From: an uncultured Polaribacter sp.
GTDB lineage: Bacteria > Bacteroidota > Bacteroidia > Flavobacteriales > Flavobacteriaceae
Reading direction: 5' to 3'
NCBI GenBank assembly: GCA_943846595.1
Contig: OX044355.1
Span: 62,001-126,000 of the forward strand
Length of the DNA stretch: 64,000 nucleotides
Part shown: in pieces, positions 9,481 through 19,060 of the stretch
Position numbering within the stretch: position 1 is the stretch's first letter
How the letters are laid out: each line of letters begins with the position of its first letter
Notes under the pieces: generated by a model
The model's input: only the letters and a program-made list of their open reading frames with translations
What the model was told of the DNA's origin: nothing
Databases searched by the model: none
Translations under genes and position numbers: made by a program

Positions 9481-10560
9481 ATGCTACAACAATCAAAATC
9501 ACTTTCTCAGTTAGCGTTTCGAAAATTTAAGCAAAACAAGGTGGGAATGATCAGCTTATGTTTCATTCTTTTCTGTGGACTAGTTGCTATTTTCTGCTAT
9601 CCATTAGCACCAGACAATAGTAATTTTGCAAATCAGATGCATTTAGAAATTCACTCAAAACCACCGGGTTTTAAGGTGAACATGTTAACCATTCCTTCTG
9701 CGACAAAAAAAGAAACCTCTTTGTTGGATTTTTTAATACATGGAAACAAAAACACTGAAACAGAAATTCCAATTATATCCTACAAAATAAACGGGGAAAA
9801 TTTAGAAATTATAAAATATGCGGATGGACTCCTAAAGGAATATCCGCTTTCTGCCATCCAAAATAAGCCCGAAACGTATATCAAACAAAAAACTTTTTAT
9901 TTTGGAACCGACAAATACGGTAGAGATTTATTAAGCCGTTTATTAATTGGTACGAGAATTTCATTTTCAATTGGTTTTATAGCGGTATTTATTTCCCTTT
10001 TTATTGGTGTTTTTATGGGTGCTATTGGAGGGTATTTTGGAGGAAAAACAGATACCTTTATTATGTGGATTATCAATATTACTTGGTCCATTCCGACATT
10101 GCTATTGGTCATCGCAATTACTTTGGCACTAGGAAAAGGTGTTTGGCAAGTTTTTATTGCGGTCGGACTCACCATGTGGGTAGAGGTTGCCAGAGTGGTA
10201 CGAGGACAGGTAATTACCATGAAGCAACAACAATATGTAGAAGCTGCTAGAGCATTGGGGTTCTCTGATTTTAGAATTATTTTTCGTCATATTTTACCCA
10301 ACATCATGGCCCCTATTATTGTAATTTCTGCAGCTAATTTTGCAGGTGCTATTCTAATTGAAAGCGGATTGAGTTTTCTTGGTATTGGCGCTCAACCTCC
10401 TACTCCATCTTGGGGTGCAATGATTAAAAATCACTATAATTATATTATATTAGGAAAGCCTTTTTTGGCAATTATTCCTGGTTTGGCCATTATGAGTTTG
10501 GTAATGGCGTTTATGCTATTAGGAAATACCTTGCGAGATGCCTTAGATGTTAAAAATTAA
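9481..10560 (+). CDS. ABC transporter permease, OppC/DppC type
   Basis: A 359-residue inner-membrane permease of the peptide/nickel ABC class. TM1 (about 24-42) is followed by an extracytoplasmic stretch of about 110 residues ending at YFGTDKYGRDLLSRLL, the conserved OppC entry. The BPD_transp_1 domain follows, with the EAA loop EAARALGFSDF and RHILPN that contacts the ATPase. The open frame extends to 9457, but ATG 9481 is preferred because the upstream codons overlap a consensus promoter. No partner permease, ATPase or binding protein is adjacent, so the rest of the transporter must be encoded elsewhere. Confidence 0.9.
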   Translation: MLQQSKSLSQLAFRKFKQNKVGMISLCFILFCGLVAIFCYPLAPDNSNFANQMHLEIHSKPPGFKVNMLTIPSATKKETSLLDFLIHGNKNTETEIPIISYKINGENLEIIKYADGLLKEYPLSAIQNKPETYIKQKTFYFGTDKYGRDLLSRLLIGTRISFSIGFIAVFISLFIGVFMGAIGGYFGGKTDTFIMWIINITWSIPTLLLVIAITLALGKGVWQVFIAVGLTMWVEVARVVRGQVITMKQQQYVEAARALGFSDFRIIFRHILPNIMAPIIVISAANFAGAILIESGLSFLGIGAQPPTPSWGAMIKNHYNYIILGKPFLAIIPGLAIMSLVMAFMLLGNTLRDALDVKN

Positions 10561-10565
10561 AAAAA

Positions 10566-11015
10566 ATGAGTTTTAAAGTAACGTTTGCGACCAAATGGTC
10601 CGACTTTGACCCCAACAGACACCTGCGCCATACTGCTTACAACGAGTATGCGGCAGAAGTAAGAATTCGATACTTTTCAGAACAGAATTTTTCAATCCAA
10701 GAGTTTACAAAACACAATGTGGGTCCTATTTTATTTATAGAGGAAACTTCTTTTAGAAAAGAAATTCATTTAGGGGAAAACATCACAGTAAATGTTTTAT
10801 TGGCAGGAGTATCTTCCAAAAATGAACGTTGGAAATTGAAGCATGAAGTTTTTAATGAAGCTGGAGAATTGTCTGCAGTCATCAAAGTGTATGGTGCTTG
10901 GATGGATTTAACCAAACGCAAATTAACAGCCCTTCCCAAACAAGCAAATCATTTGTTTTTAAATGCAGAAAAAACAATTGATTTTGAAGAAATTCTTATC
11001 AGCCCAAAGTCTTAA
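10566..11015 (+). CDS. Acyl-CoA thioesterase (4HBT hotdog family)
   Basis: A 149-residue hotdog-fold protein. TKWSDFDPNRHLRHTAYNEY (about 8-27) carries the conserved Asp and the H-x-N/Y helix start of 4-hydroxybenzoyl-CoA thioesterase-like enzymes, which hydrolyse acyl-CoA thioesters. It begins 5 bp after the permease stop, so it is likely co-transcribed although no functional link is evident. Its stop overlaps the convergent oxidoreductase stop by 4 bases. The acyl substrate is unknown. Confidence 0.88.
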   Translation: MSFKVTFATKWSDFDPNRHLRHTAYNEYAAEVRIRYFSEQNFSIQEFTKHNVGPILFIEETSFRKEIHLGENITVNVLLAGVSSKNERWKLKHEVFNEAGELSAVIKVYGAWMDLTKRKLTALPKQANHLFLNAEKTIDFEEILISPKS

Positions 11016-11992
11016 AGATCCATATCGATGACGATCTTCCCTTTTACTTTTCTATCCATCATATCTCCCAAGGCCTTTGGAGCGTCCTGTAAAGAATAGG
11101 TTTTGTCAATGTGAGGGTTTATTTTTCCTTCTGAAAACCAAGTAAGTAGATGGTGGATATTTGCCAAGCTCTTTTGAGGTTCTTTTTGTGCAAAAGCTCC
11201 CCAAAAAACACCCACAATACTGGCCCCTTTTAGCAGGGTTAAATTCACAGGGATTTTCGGAATTTCTCCATTGGCAAAACCGACAATCAAATGCCTTCCC
11301 TTCCATGCAATTGCTCTTAGAGCTGCTTCAGAAAACGAACCGCCAACCGGATCAAAAATTACATCTACTCCTTTGCCGTTGGTCAATTCTTTAATCCGAT
11401 CTTTTAAATTCTCTTCTTGATAATGAATCACTTCATCGGCGCCAAATTGTTGACATAGGGCCAATTTTTCTCTGGAAGAAGCTGCGGCAATTACTTTAGC
11501 GCCCATGCGTTTTGCCAATTCAACAGCTGTTAACCCCACGCCACCAGAGGCTCCTAAAACTAATACAGTTTCATCTTTTAATAAATTTGCCCTGTCTTTA
11601 AGCGCATGGTAAGAAGTTCCATAGGCCAACAAAAATGCTGCAGCATTTACCATGGTCATTCCTGTTGGTTTTGGAAAACAATCTGAGGCTTTTATGAGTA
11701 CCTGCTCGGCAAAACCACCAAAAGGTACGAATCCTACAACAGCATCTCCAACTTTAAATGGAGAACCCTCCTTGCCAACTTCCAATACAATCCCTGCAAC
11801 ATCGCTTCCAGGTGAAAAAGGAAACGGGGGTCGAAATTGATATTTTCCTTGAATAATTAAGGTATCTGGAAAATTAACACTGCACGCTTTTACAGCAATT
11901 AGAATTTCATGCTCTTTTGGACTTGGTGATGCTACTTCTTGATATTGAAGGGAACTGGGTTGCCCAAACTGATTGCAAATAATTGCTTTCAT
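11012..11992 (-). CDS. NADPH:quinone oxidoreductase-like medium-chain dehydrogenase
   Basis: A 326-residue member of the MDR superfamily. A GroES-like N-terminal domain is followed by a Rossmann domain with GASGGVGLTAVELAK (about 148-162). The structural- and catalytic-zinc cysteines of alcohol dehydrogenases are absent, which places it in the zinc-independent quinone-oxidoreductase (QOR) group that uses NADPH. FDPVGG and the GRHLIVGFA region agree with this. Physiological substrate not deducible. Convergent with the thioesterase gene. Confidence 0.9.
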   Translation of the reverse strand: MKAIICNQFGQPSSLQYQEVASPSPKEHEILIAVKACSVNFPDTLIIQGKYQFRPPFPFSPGSDVAGIVLEVGKEGSPFKVGDAVVGFVPFGGFAEQVLIKASDCFPKPTGMTMVNAAAFLLAYGTSYHALKDRANLLKDETVLVLGASGGVGLTAVELAKRMGAKVIAAASSREKLALCQQFGADEVIHYQEENLKDRIKELTNGKGVDVIFDPVGGSFSEAALRAIAWKGRHLIVGFANGEIPKIPVNLTLLKGASIVGVFWGAFAQKEPQKSLANIHHLLTWFSEGKINPHIDKTYSLQDAPKALGDMMDRKVKGKIVIDMDL

Positions 11993-12560
11993 AAAAATTA
12001 AATTTATTTTGAAAACAAGGTATGAAATTTATGAAGATTCTTCAGCTTTATTACAGCGTTAATTGTTTGCCTGCATGAAAAAATTTGTTAATGAAATGGC
12101 CAATACCAACTCGAATGAATGCAAGAAGTATTATTGTTACTAGAGGTCGTAAAATTGGAGTGTAATTATGATGATTTTTTTAAAAGATCTCCTGCAGTGA
12201 CTTAGTTTTCGTTTCAAATCAAAATCCCCCGATTGTGCCTGTAATGAAAAAACTGCAGAAGAATTATGTAAATTTAATAAATTAAGTTGCAATTAACAAT
12301 TAATTTTTTGAATTTATTTTTAAATAGATGTAGAAAAAATTAAGTATTTAGATTGTAAGGTCAAAAAAAGGCAACCAAACGTATCTATTATTAAAGTGAT
12401 CGCGACTATATGCTCTTGCACCCGAAATTAAGCTAGAAAGATTTTTCCTTCTGATTCTTTTTTTGGATTGTGATTTTCACTTTGGACACCTTTTCATGAG
12501 TTACTAATTTCAACAAGTTCAAAAATGTACATTAAAAAAAATAGATAAAGAAATCGAAAT
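11993..12560. other. Gene-poor AT-rich intergenic stretch (left half)
   Basis: No convincing gene. A 31-codon cysteine-containing frame at 12201-12296 has no start codon or recognisable family. Short frames elsewhere are interrupted. The stretch looks like decayed sequence rather than a regulatory region. Confidence 0.5.
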
Positions 12561-12806
12561 TTATGCGTTGCTACTTTCAAGTAACATTTTATTTTCAATT
12601 CGCAATGCTCTATTTTCTTCAAGCATTAAAAGATACTTGTCTTTATAACTCGTTTCGTATTCAGAAGGAGCTTCCATTACGATATTCTGAATTGCTGCAG
12701 TCGTTTTTTGCTCTCCAGTGATTAACCAATGTAAATTTATATTTGGAAATTCAGATATAATTTTCTCTATTGATTTCGAATTTATGCCTCCTAATTTTAG
12801 AAACAT
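12561..12806 (-). pseudogene. C-terminal relic of an XRE/CI-like repressor
   Basis: 81 residues with EKIISEFPNINLHWLITGE, the signature that follows the helix-turn-helix in short flavobacterial phage-type regulators, then a charged coiled coil (about 54-78, DKYLLMLEENRALRIENKML). The helix-turn-helix itself is missing. Upstream, the next frame reads NIYVSDVSK just before the start, so the 5' part may have been lost by a frameshift followed by stop codons. Probably a decayed prophage or island regulator; DNA binding is unlikely as it stands. Confidence 0.6.
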
Positions 12807-13360
12807 CTGAAACGTAAATATTCTTTTGCTTATTAAAATGAACTTATTGTATTAGTACTATTTTTGTTGCAACAATTTTAAATTGATTAAAATTAAAGAG
12901 ATCGTTTTCCTGAAATTAATTTTGAAGTATCAATTTCATGATGTGCAGTCCCTAAATGCTTGATTATCATAATTCATCCAGTAATATCACAGATTTCAAA
13001 TTTTAAAGGAAAGAAAATATCTACGGTATAAGCGTTGTCAAAGGATCTTAGTATGATTTTAATTTTGAAGATGAAAAACTGCAACATTTAATGTAATCAA
13101 AATTGCAATCTAGCAATCGCACTGGTAAACCTTCCGTGAGAAGCAAAAAAAGTAAAACTATCAATTCTTATAGAACTGTCATTTACCATAGGAGTGGTCT
13201 TGTTGTCCTCTAATTAGGATCCAATAGCTGGGCGGATTCACAATGTTAAAGTCCATACATCCTCATTTGCTTGCTGAATCCTTAAAAACAACTTTGTTTG
13301 TCAATAAAAATACATTAAAATGTTTTAGTAATAAAATAATCGCACAAGTTAAGATATTAA
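12807..13360. other. Intergenic stretch without a recognisable gene
   Basis: AT-rich sequence between the repressor relic and the tRNA-Leu terminator. All frames carry frequent stops, and no promoter, repeat or RNA signature stood out. Confidence 0.5.
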
Positions 13361-13399
13361 AAAACCTCAAGCATCTAAAAATTTAGATGTTGAGGTTTT
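13361..13399 (-). terminator. Rho-independent terminator of tRNA-Leu
   Basis: A long inverted repeat: AAAACCTCA and CATCTAAA on the left pair with TTTAGATG and TGAGGTTTT on the right across a 2-base centre, with one mismatch or wobble. Read on the minus strand it ends in a T run, 6 bp beyond the tRNA 3' end. Confidence 0.8.
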
Positions 13400-13405
13400 G
13401 TGTTG

Positions 13406-13487
13406 TACAGGCGGAGAGACTCGAACTCTCACACCTCGCGGCACTAGATCCTAAGTCTAGCGTGTCTACCAATTCCACCACGCCTGC
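13406..13487 (-). tRNA. tRNA-Leu (anticodon TAG)
   Basis: The minus strand folds as a class II tRNA of 82 nt: acceptor GCAGGCG pairs with CGCCTGT, and the T arm contains GTTCGAGTC. The anticodon stem CTAGA/TCTAG holds loop CTTAGGA with anticodon TAG, reading CUA leucine codons. A variable arm longer than in class I tRNAs is present, as expected for Leu. The CCA end is not encoded. Confidence 0.93.
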
Positions 13488-13561
13488 AATTGCTCCCAAT
13501 AATCTGGGGTGCAAATATAAACAATACTTACAAACTGCAAAGAAGTTCATTATTATTTTTC

Positions 13562-13569
13562 TATTTTTG
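13562..13569 (+). promoter_or_regulatory. -7 box for the M20 dipeptidase gene
   Basis: TATTTTTG matches TAnnTTTG, 19 bp before ATG 13589. No clear TTG at -33. Confidence 0.45.
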
Positions 13570-13588
13570 ATTTATAAAAATTTTAGAT

Positions 13589-14977
13589 ATGAAAGCGCTT
13601 ACTACTTATATAGAAAATCATAAAAATCGTTTTATCGACGAACTCGTCGAATTGTTAAAGATTCCTTCTGTGAGCGCCGATTCTGCATACAATCAAGATG
13701 TGCTAAACACTGCAGAATTTGTTAAAAAAAGTTTAGAAAAAGCAGGCTGTGAACTTGTAGAATTGTGCGAAACGCCAGGTTATCCAATTATTTATGCAGA
13801 AAAAATCATCGATCCTAACTTACCTACCGTATTGGTGTATGGGCATTATGATGTGCAACCAGCAGATCCTATTGAATTGTGGACATCTCCACCATTTGAG
13901 CCCGTGATCAAAAAAACGGAGATCCATCCAGAAGGGGCCATTTTTGCAAGAGGTGCCTGTGATGACAAAGGGCAAATGTACATGCATATCAAAGCCCTAG
14001 AATACATGATTTCTACTGGAAACTTGCCCTGCAATGTGAAGTTTATGATTGAAGGGGAAGAAGAAGTAGGCTCAGAAAGTCTTTCTTGGTTTGTTCCTCG
14101 TAATAAAGAAAAATTAGCCAATGATGTTATTTTAATTTCTGATACAGGCATGATTGCGAACGACATTCCATCCATTACCACAGGATTGCGTGGTTTGAGC
14201 TATGTAGAGGTAGAAGTAACGGGCCCCAATAGAGATTTGCATTCTGGATTGTATGGAGGTGCCGTAGCCAACCCCATCAATATTTTAACAAAAATAATTG
14301 CATCGCTTCACGATGAAAACAACCACATAACCGTTCCCGGTTTTTACGATAACGTTGTCGATTTATCAAAGGAAGAAAGAGCTGAAATGGCAAAAGCACC
14401 ATTTGATATAGAAAACTATAAAAAATCTATCGATATTGGCGATGTGTATGGTGAAAAAGGATATTCTACCAACGAACGAAATTCCATTCGTCCTACTTTA
14501 GACGTAAACGGAATTTGGGGAGGCTATATGGGAGAAGGTGCAAAAACCGTAATAGCCAGCAAAGCCTATGCAAAAATATCAATGCGTTTGGTACCCAACC
14601 AAGATTGGAGAGACATTACGAAATTGTTTAAAAATCATTTTGAAGGCATCGCACCAAAATCTGTTTCCGTAAAAGTAACCCCACATCATGGCGGACAAGG
14701 CTATGTAACTCCAATAGATACTATTCCCTACAAAGCGGCAAGCAACGCCTATAAAACCACCTTTGGAAAAACCCCCATTCCACAACGAAGCGGAGGTTCA
14801 ATTCCTATTGTAGCTCTATTTGAACAAGAACTCAAAAGCAAAACCATTTTAATGGGTTTTGGGCTAGACTCGGATGCCATTCATTCTCCAGATGAGCATT
14901 TTGGAATTTGGAATTACTTAAAAGGCATCGAAACCATTCCTCATTTTTACAAAAATTTTACCGAATTATCAAAATAA
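13589..14977 (+). CDS. M20 family dipeptidase (CNDP/PepV-like)
   Basis: A 462-residue di-zinc metallopeptidase that hydrolyses dipeptides in the cytoplasm. Metal ligands and catalytic residues are visible in VYGHYDVQPAD (about 84-94), RGACDDKGQM (about 120) and the general-base motif EGEEEVGS (about 154). A dimerisation domain occupies about 205-360. Length is normal for the CNDP branch. It is followed after 20 bp by the DPP-IV-like gene and then by an M1 peptidase, making a three-peptidase block. Confidence 0.93.
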   Translation: MKALTTYIENHKNRFIDELVELLKIPSVSADSAYNQDVLNTAEFVKKSLEKAGCELVELCETPGYPIIYAEKIIDPNLPTVLVYGHYDVQPADPIELWTSPPFEPVIKKTEIHPEGAIFARGACDDKGQMYMHIKALEYMISTGNLPCNVKFMIEGEEEVGSESLSWFVPRNKEKLANDVILISDTGMIANDIPSITTGLRGLSYVEVEVTGPNRDLHSGLYGGAVANPINILTKIIASLHDENNHITVPGFYDNVVDLSKEERAEMAKAPFDIENYKKSIDIGDVYGEKGYSTNERNSIRPTLDVNGIWGGYMGEGAKTVIASKAYAKISMRLVPNQDWRDITKLFKNHFEGIAPKSVSVKVTPHHGGQGYVTPIDTIPYKAASNAYKTTFGKTPIPQRSGGSIPIVALFEQELKSKTILMGFGLDSDAIHSPDEHFGIWNYLKGIETIPHFYKNFTELSK

Positions 14978-14997
14978 GAACCTTTAAAAATTTCGCT

Positions 14998-17325
14998 ATG
15001 AAATCGCTAATTTTAAAAAATACCGCTTTATCTATTTTCTCAATCTTGATCTTCGGTTGCGCCGAACAACAAGTACCAAAACAATTTACAATTGCAGATT
15101 ATGAAAAGGCGGCAGCTCACATGGACAGAAATTTAAACAGTTTGGTCTATCACCAGATTTCAGGAAGTAATTTTATAGAAGAAGATAAACTGGTCTACAA
15201 AACCACCGATGAAAACGGAACGCAGTTTCTTTTGGTGGATGCCGTTCTAAAAACGAAAACAACCGCTTTTGAACATCAAAAATTAGCAGATGCGTTGTCT
15301 AACGAATTCGATAAAGAGGTAACCGCTTCCGACTTACCCATTTACAATGTTTCATTTTCTAACGATTTAAAAACGCTCTATTTTACGGCAAGTAGACAAA
15401 AATATGCCTGTACTCTAGGCGATTATACGCTTTCGAAAAGAACTGCAAAAACAAGAAAAGTAAATCCTAACGAACACGTTGCACCCAATGGAAAATTAGC
15501 GGCATACATTGAAAACTTCAACCTTTGGATTCGTGATTTGGACTCTGACAAGAGAACACAAATTACTTTTGATGGAAAACAAGATTATGGCTATGCGACT
15601 AATAATGCTGGTTGGATTAAAAGCGATGGTGCGGTTTTAAAATGGTCGCCCAATTCAGATAAAATTGCCACCTTTCAACAAGATGCCAGAGGTGTTGGTA
15701 TGATGTATTTAACCTCTAGCAATGTTGGGCATCCAAGACTAGAAGCATGGAAACATCCATTGCCTGGAGATGATAAAATCTTTACAATCGAGCGGGTTAT
15801 TATTCATCTTGGAAACACTCCAAAAATGGTGCGTTTAAAAATGAAGAAAGATTTTCAAAGGGGTTCTACTACAGACCATATTGCTGGCAGAGGAAACGAA
15901 TTATTAGACGCACAATGGAACAAGGAAGGAACCCAGTTTGCTTTTGTTTCAGGATCTAGAGACCATAAAATAGCACATTTGCAAATTGCTGACGCAAAAA
16001 CTGGCATTGTAAAATCGATCCACAAAGAAACAGTAGCCACCTATTATGAATCCGGAGTCAATGCAGAAAACTGGCGCGTTTTATTTGATTCCAACGAGTT
16101 TATTTGGTATTCAGAAAAATCGAATTGGGGACATTTGTACTTGTATGATTTGACTACAAAAAAACTAAAGAATAAAATTACTACTGGAAATTGGATTGTA
16201 AAACAAATTAAAAATGTGGATCAAAAAAATAGAGAAATTTATTTTACCGCTGGCGGAAAAGAAGCCGGTAACCCCTATCACGATTATCTTTATAAAGTGA
16301 ATTTTGAAGGAACGAACCTCAGTAACTTAACCCCTGAAAAAGGAACACACAGTGTGAAATTTACTGCAGGTTTCAATAATTTTATAGATACCTATTCTAC
16401 CACTACTACCCCACCAATTGCTGTATTAAGGAATAAGAATGGAGAAAAGGTAATGGATTTAGAAACTGCAGACATTACTGCCTTAGAAGCAAAAAACTGG
16501 CAAAAACCTATTGAATTTTCTGTAAAAGCACGCGATGAAAAAACAGACATCTACGGAATCATGTGTTTGCCAAGCCATTATGACGCGAGTAAAAAATATC
16601 CAGTATTGAATTACATTTACCCAGGACCTCAAGCGGGAAGTATTGGAAACTATGGTTTTAGAGCAGTATGGCGTGATTTTCAGGCTGTTGCCGAATTGGG
16701 TTTTGTGGTAGTTGCTGTAGATGCAATGGGAACGCCAATGCGCTCCAAATCCTTTCATGATGCATATTATGGCAATATGGGCGACAATGGTTTACTAGAC
16801 AATATAACGGCCATCAAACAATTGGCAGAGAAATACCAGGGGATCGACATTGATCGTGTTGGGATTTGGGGGCATTCTGGCGGGGGATTTGCTTCTACAA
16901 GGGCCGTTTTTGCATATCCTGAATTTTATGATGTAGCAGTTTCTAGCGCTGGTAATCATGACAACCGAAATTATGAAGCAGATTGGGGTGAAAAATGGCA
17001 AGGGCTTTTAACGGAAGGAAACCTCGAAGGAAAAGCAGATGGTACAACCAATTATGACAATCAGGCAAATCAATTAATTGCCAAAGATTTAAAAGGAAAG
17101 CTCCTAATTACACATGGAGCAATGGACAACAATGTCCCACCTTCCAACACCATGCTGGTCGTGGAAGCGTTAATAAGAGCTAACAAAGATTTTGATATGA
17201 TTTTGTTTCCAAATAAAAGACATGGTTATGGAGATATGACAAAATACATGACGCGAAAACGTTGGGATTATTTTGTAACGCACCTACTAGATGCAAAACC
17301 AGCGAAAGGTTTTGAGTTGAAATAA
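14998..17325 (+). CDS. DPP-IV-like S9 peptidase, lipoprotein
   Basis: A 775-residue envelope serine peptidase that releases dipeptides from the N termini of peptides. ATG 14998 is chosen because it begins a lipoprotein signal (lipobox IFGC, Cys 21); the open frame extends to 14908 only by running through the end of the dipeptidase gene. A beta-propeller (DPPIV_N) covers about 90-480, then the alpha/beta-hydrolase domain. The nucleophile Ser is in GHSGGGF, the Asp in HGAMDNNVP and the His in KRHGYGD. Paralogue of the partial gene at 1-365. Confidence 0.93.
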   Translation: MKSLILKNTALSIFSILIFGCAEQQVPKQFTIADYEKAAAHMDRNLNSLVYHQISGSNFIEEDKLVYKTTDENGTQFLLVDAVLKTKTTAFEHQKLADALSNEFDKEVTASDLPIYNVSFSNDLKTLYFTASRQKYACTLGDYTLSKRTAKTRKVNPNEHVAPNGKLAAYIENFNLWIRDLDSDKRTQITFDGKQDYGYATNNAGWIKSDGAVLKWSPNSDKIATFQQDARGVGMMYLTSSNVGHPRLEAWKHPLPGDDKIFTIERVIIHLGNTPKMVRLKMKKDFQRGSTTDHIAGRGNELLDAQWNKEGTQFAFVSGSRDHKIAHLQIADAKTGIVKSIHKETVATYYESGVNAENWRVLFDSNEFIWYSEKSNWGHLYLYDLTTKKLKNKITTGNWIVKQIKNVDQKNREIYFTAGGKEAGNPYHDYLYKVNFEGTNLSNLTPEKGTHSVKFTAGFNNFIDTYSTTTTPPIAVLRNKNGEKVMDLETADITALEAKNWQKPIEFSVKARDEKTDIYGIMCLPSHYDASKKYPVLNYIYPGPQAGSIGNYGFRAVWRDFQAVAELGFVVVAVDAMGTPMRSKSFHDAYYGNMGDNGLLDNITAIKQLAEKYQGIDIDRVGIWGHSGGGFASTRAVFAYPEFYDVAVSSAGNHDNRNYEADWGEKWQGLLTEGNLEGKADGTTNYDNQANQLIAKDLKGKLLITHGAMDNNVPPSNTMLVVEALIRANKDFDMILFPNKRHGYGDMTKYMTRKRWDYFVTHLLDAKPAKGFELK

Positions 17326-17381
17326 AAAGTATAAACTCACAATATCTCACTGAACTTGTCGAAAGCCTAAAAAAAACTATT

Positions 17382-19028
17382 ATGAAATACCGTTCTTACC
17401 TCCTTTTATTATTTGCAATCCTAAATACATTCGGCTTGCAAGCTCAAGGCTTATTGGGTAAAAAAAAGATGTTTACCGAGCAGGATACTTTACGTGGAAG
17501 CATAACGCCCGAACGAATTTGGTGGGATTTAACCTATTATCATTTGGAGCTAGAAGTGGTTCCAGACAAGAAATTTATCACAGGAAAAAACACCATTACC
17601 TATACAGTTTTGTCAGAATACCAAACCTTACAAGTCGATTTGCAAGCCCCTTTAACAATTTCAAAGGTAACCCAAGACGGCAAAGAATTGGACGTTGTTT
17701 CTCTGGGTAGTGCACATTTTGTGCAACTCGTAAAAAAACAAGAAATCGGTAATTCAGAAAGTATTGTTGTACACTATCAGGGATACCCTAAAGAAGCTAT
17801 TAACGCTCCTTGGGATGGAGGTTTTTCATGGAAAAAAGATCGAAACGGTAATCATTTTGTAGCCACTTCCTGCCAAGGTTTGGGGGCAAGTGTTTGGTGG
17901 CCCTGCAAAGACCATATGTATGATGAGGTTGAAAACATGGATATTAGCATTAGGGTACCTAGCAATTTGATGAATATTTCAAACGGAAAACTAAAAAAAA
18001 TTGAGGATCATGGAGCAACTAAAACATATCATTGGACGGTAAAAAACCCAATCAATAATTATGGTGTGAATGTAAATATTGGCGATTACGCGCATTTTTC
18101 AGAAGTATTTGAGGGCGAAAAAGGGGCCTTAGATATGGATTATTTTGTCTTGAGAGATAACCTTAAAAAAGCCAAAATACATTTTAAAGATGCACCAAAA
18201 ATGATGAAGGCTTTTGAGCATTGGTTTGGTCCCTATCCTTTTTATGAAGACGGATTCAAATTGGTAGAGGTTCCTTATCTGGGCATGGAACACCAAAGTT
18301 CTGTAACCTATGGGAATCAATATAAAAAAGGCTATTTGGGACGCGATTTATCGGGAACGGGCTGGGGATTAAAATTTGATTTTATTATTGTTCATGAGGC
18401 TGGACACGAATGGTTTGCAAACAACATTACGAATAAAGACATTGCTGACATGTGGATCCATGAGGGCTTTACCAACTATTCTGAAAGCTTGTTTTTAGAC
18501 TATTATTATGGCAAAAAAGCGGCTTCTGAATATGTGATTGGGTTGCGCAGTTCGATTGCAAACCAGCACCCAATTATTGGCCAATACGATGTTAATAGCG
18601 AAGGCTCTTCGGACATGTATAACAAAGGTGGAAACTTATTACACACCTTAAGACAATTGTTAAACAATGACGAAAAATGGAGGGGTATTCTGAGAAAAAT
18701 GAATGCTGTTTTTTATCATCAAACGGTGACAACTGTTCAAATTGAGAATTTTTTAAGTACAGAAATTGGGATTGATTTAACGGCAGTTTTCGATCAATAT
18801 TTAAGGGATGTTAGAATTCCAATCTTAGAATCTCAACTTCAAAATGGGATGCTGTCCTATAAATGGGAAAACGTTGTAAAGGGTTTTAAAATGCCAGTAA
18901 GAATTTTTGTCAATGAAAAACCAATGTGGTTGTATCCGACTTCAAAGATGCAGACAAAACACTTTAAAGAAAAGAACGCAGATTTTGATGTAGATCCCAA
19001 TTTCTACATTTACACAAAAAACAAATAA
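17382..19028 (+). CDS. Secreted M1-family aminopeptidase-like metallopeptidase
   Basis: A 548-residue gluzincin with signal peptide MKYRSYLLLLFAILNTFGLQAQ. The N-terminal beta-sheet domain (about 40-230) precedes the thermolysin-like core with zinc motif HEAGH (about 337-341) and the third ligand in MWIHEGFTNYSE. GMEHQSS replaces the usual GAMEN exopeptidase motif. There is no long C-terminal HEAT domain, so it belongs to the short M1 forms common in Bacteroidota. It completes the peptidase block 13589-19028. Confidence 0.92.
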   Translation: MKYRSYLLLLFAILNTFGLQAQGLLGKKKMFTEQDTLRGSITPERIWWDLTYYHLELEVVPDKKFITGKNTITYTVLSEYQTLQVDLQAPLTISKVTQDGKELDVVSLGSAHFVQLVKKQEIGNSESIVVHYQGYPKEAINAPWDGGFSWKKDRNGNHFVATSCQGLGASVWWPCKDHMYDEVENMDISIRVPSNLMNISNGKLKKIEDHGATKTYHWTVKNPINNYGVNVNIGDYAHFSEVFEGEKGALDMDYFVLRDNLKKAKIHFKDAPKMMKAFEHWFGPYPFYEDGFKLVEVPYLGMEHQSSVTYGNQYKKGYLGRDLSGTGWGLKFDFIIVHEAGHEWFANNITNKDIADMWIHEGFTNYSESLFLDYYYGKKAASEYVIGLRSSIANQHPIIGQYDVNSEGSSDMYNKGGNLLHTLRQLLNNDEKWRGILRKMNAVFYHQTVTTVQIENFLSTEIGIDLTAVFDQYLRDVRIPILESQLQNGMLSYKWENVVKGFKMPVRIFVNEKPMWLYPTSKMQTKHFKEKNADFDVDPNFYIYTKNK

Positions 19029-19060
19029 AAAAAAGCCGCTAAGCGGCTTTTTTTTTTATT
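19027..19060. terminator. Bidirectional terminator between M1 peptidase and PPIase genes
   Basis: A GC-rich hairpin (GCCGCT and AGCGGC around a single A) is flanked by an A run on the left and a T run on the right, so it can terminate both convergent transcripts. It overlaps the end of the PPIase frame. Confidence 0.88.

Noticed and set aside
12201..12296. Cys-containing peptide frame (PDCACNEKTAEELCKFN)
   Set aside because: No start codon, an in-frame stop just upstream and no recognisable family; too short to support.
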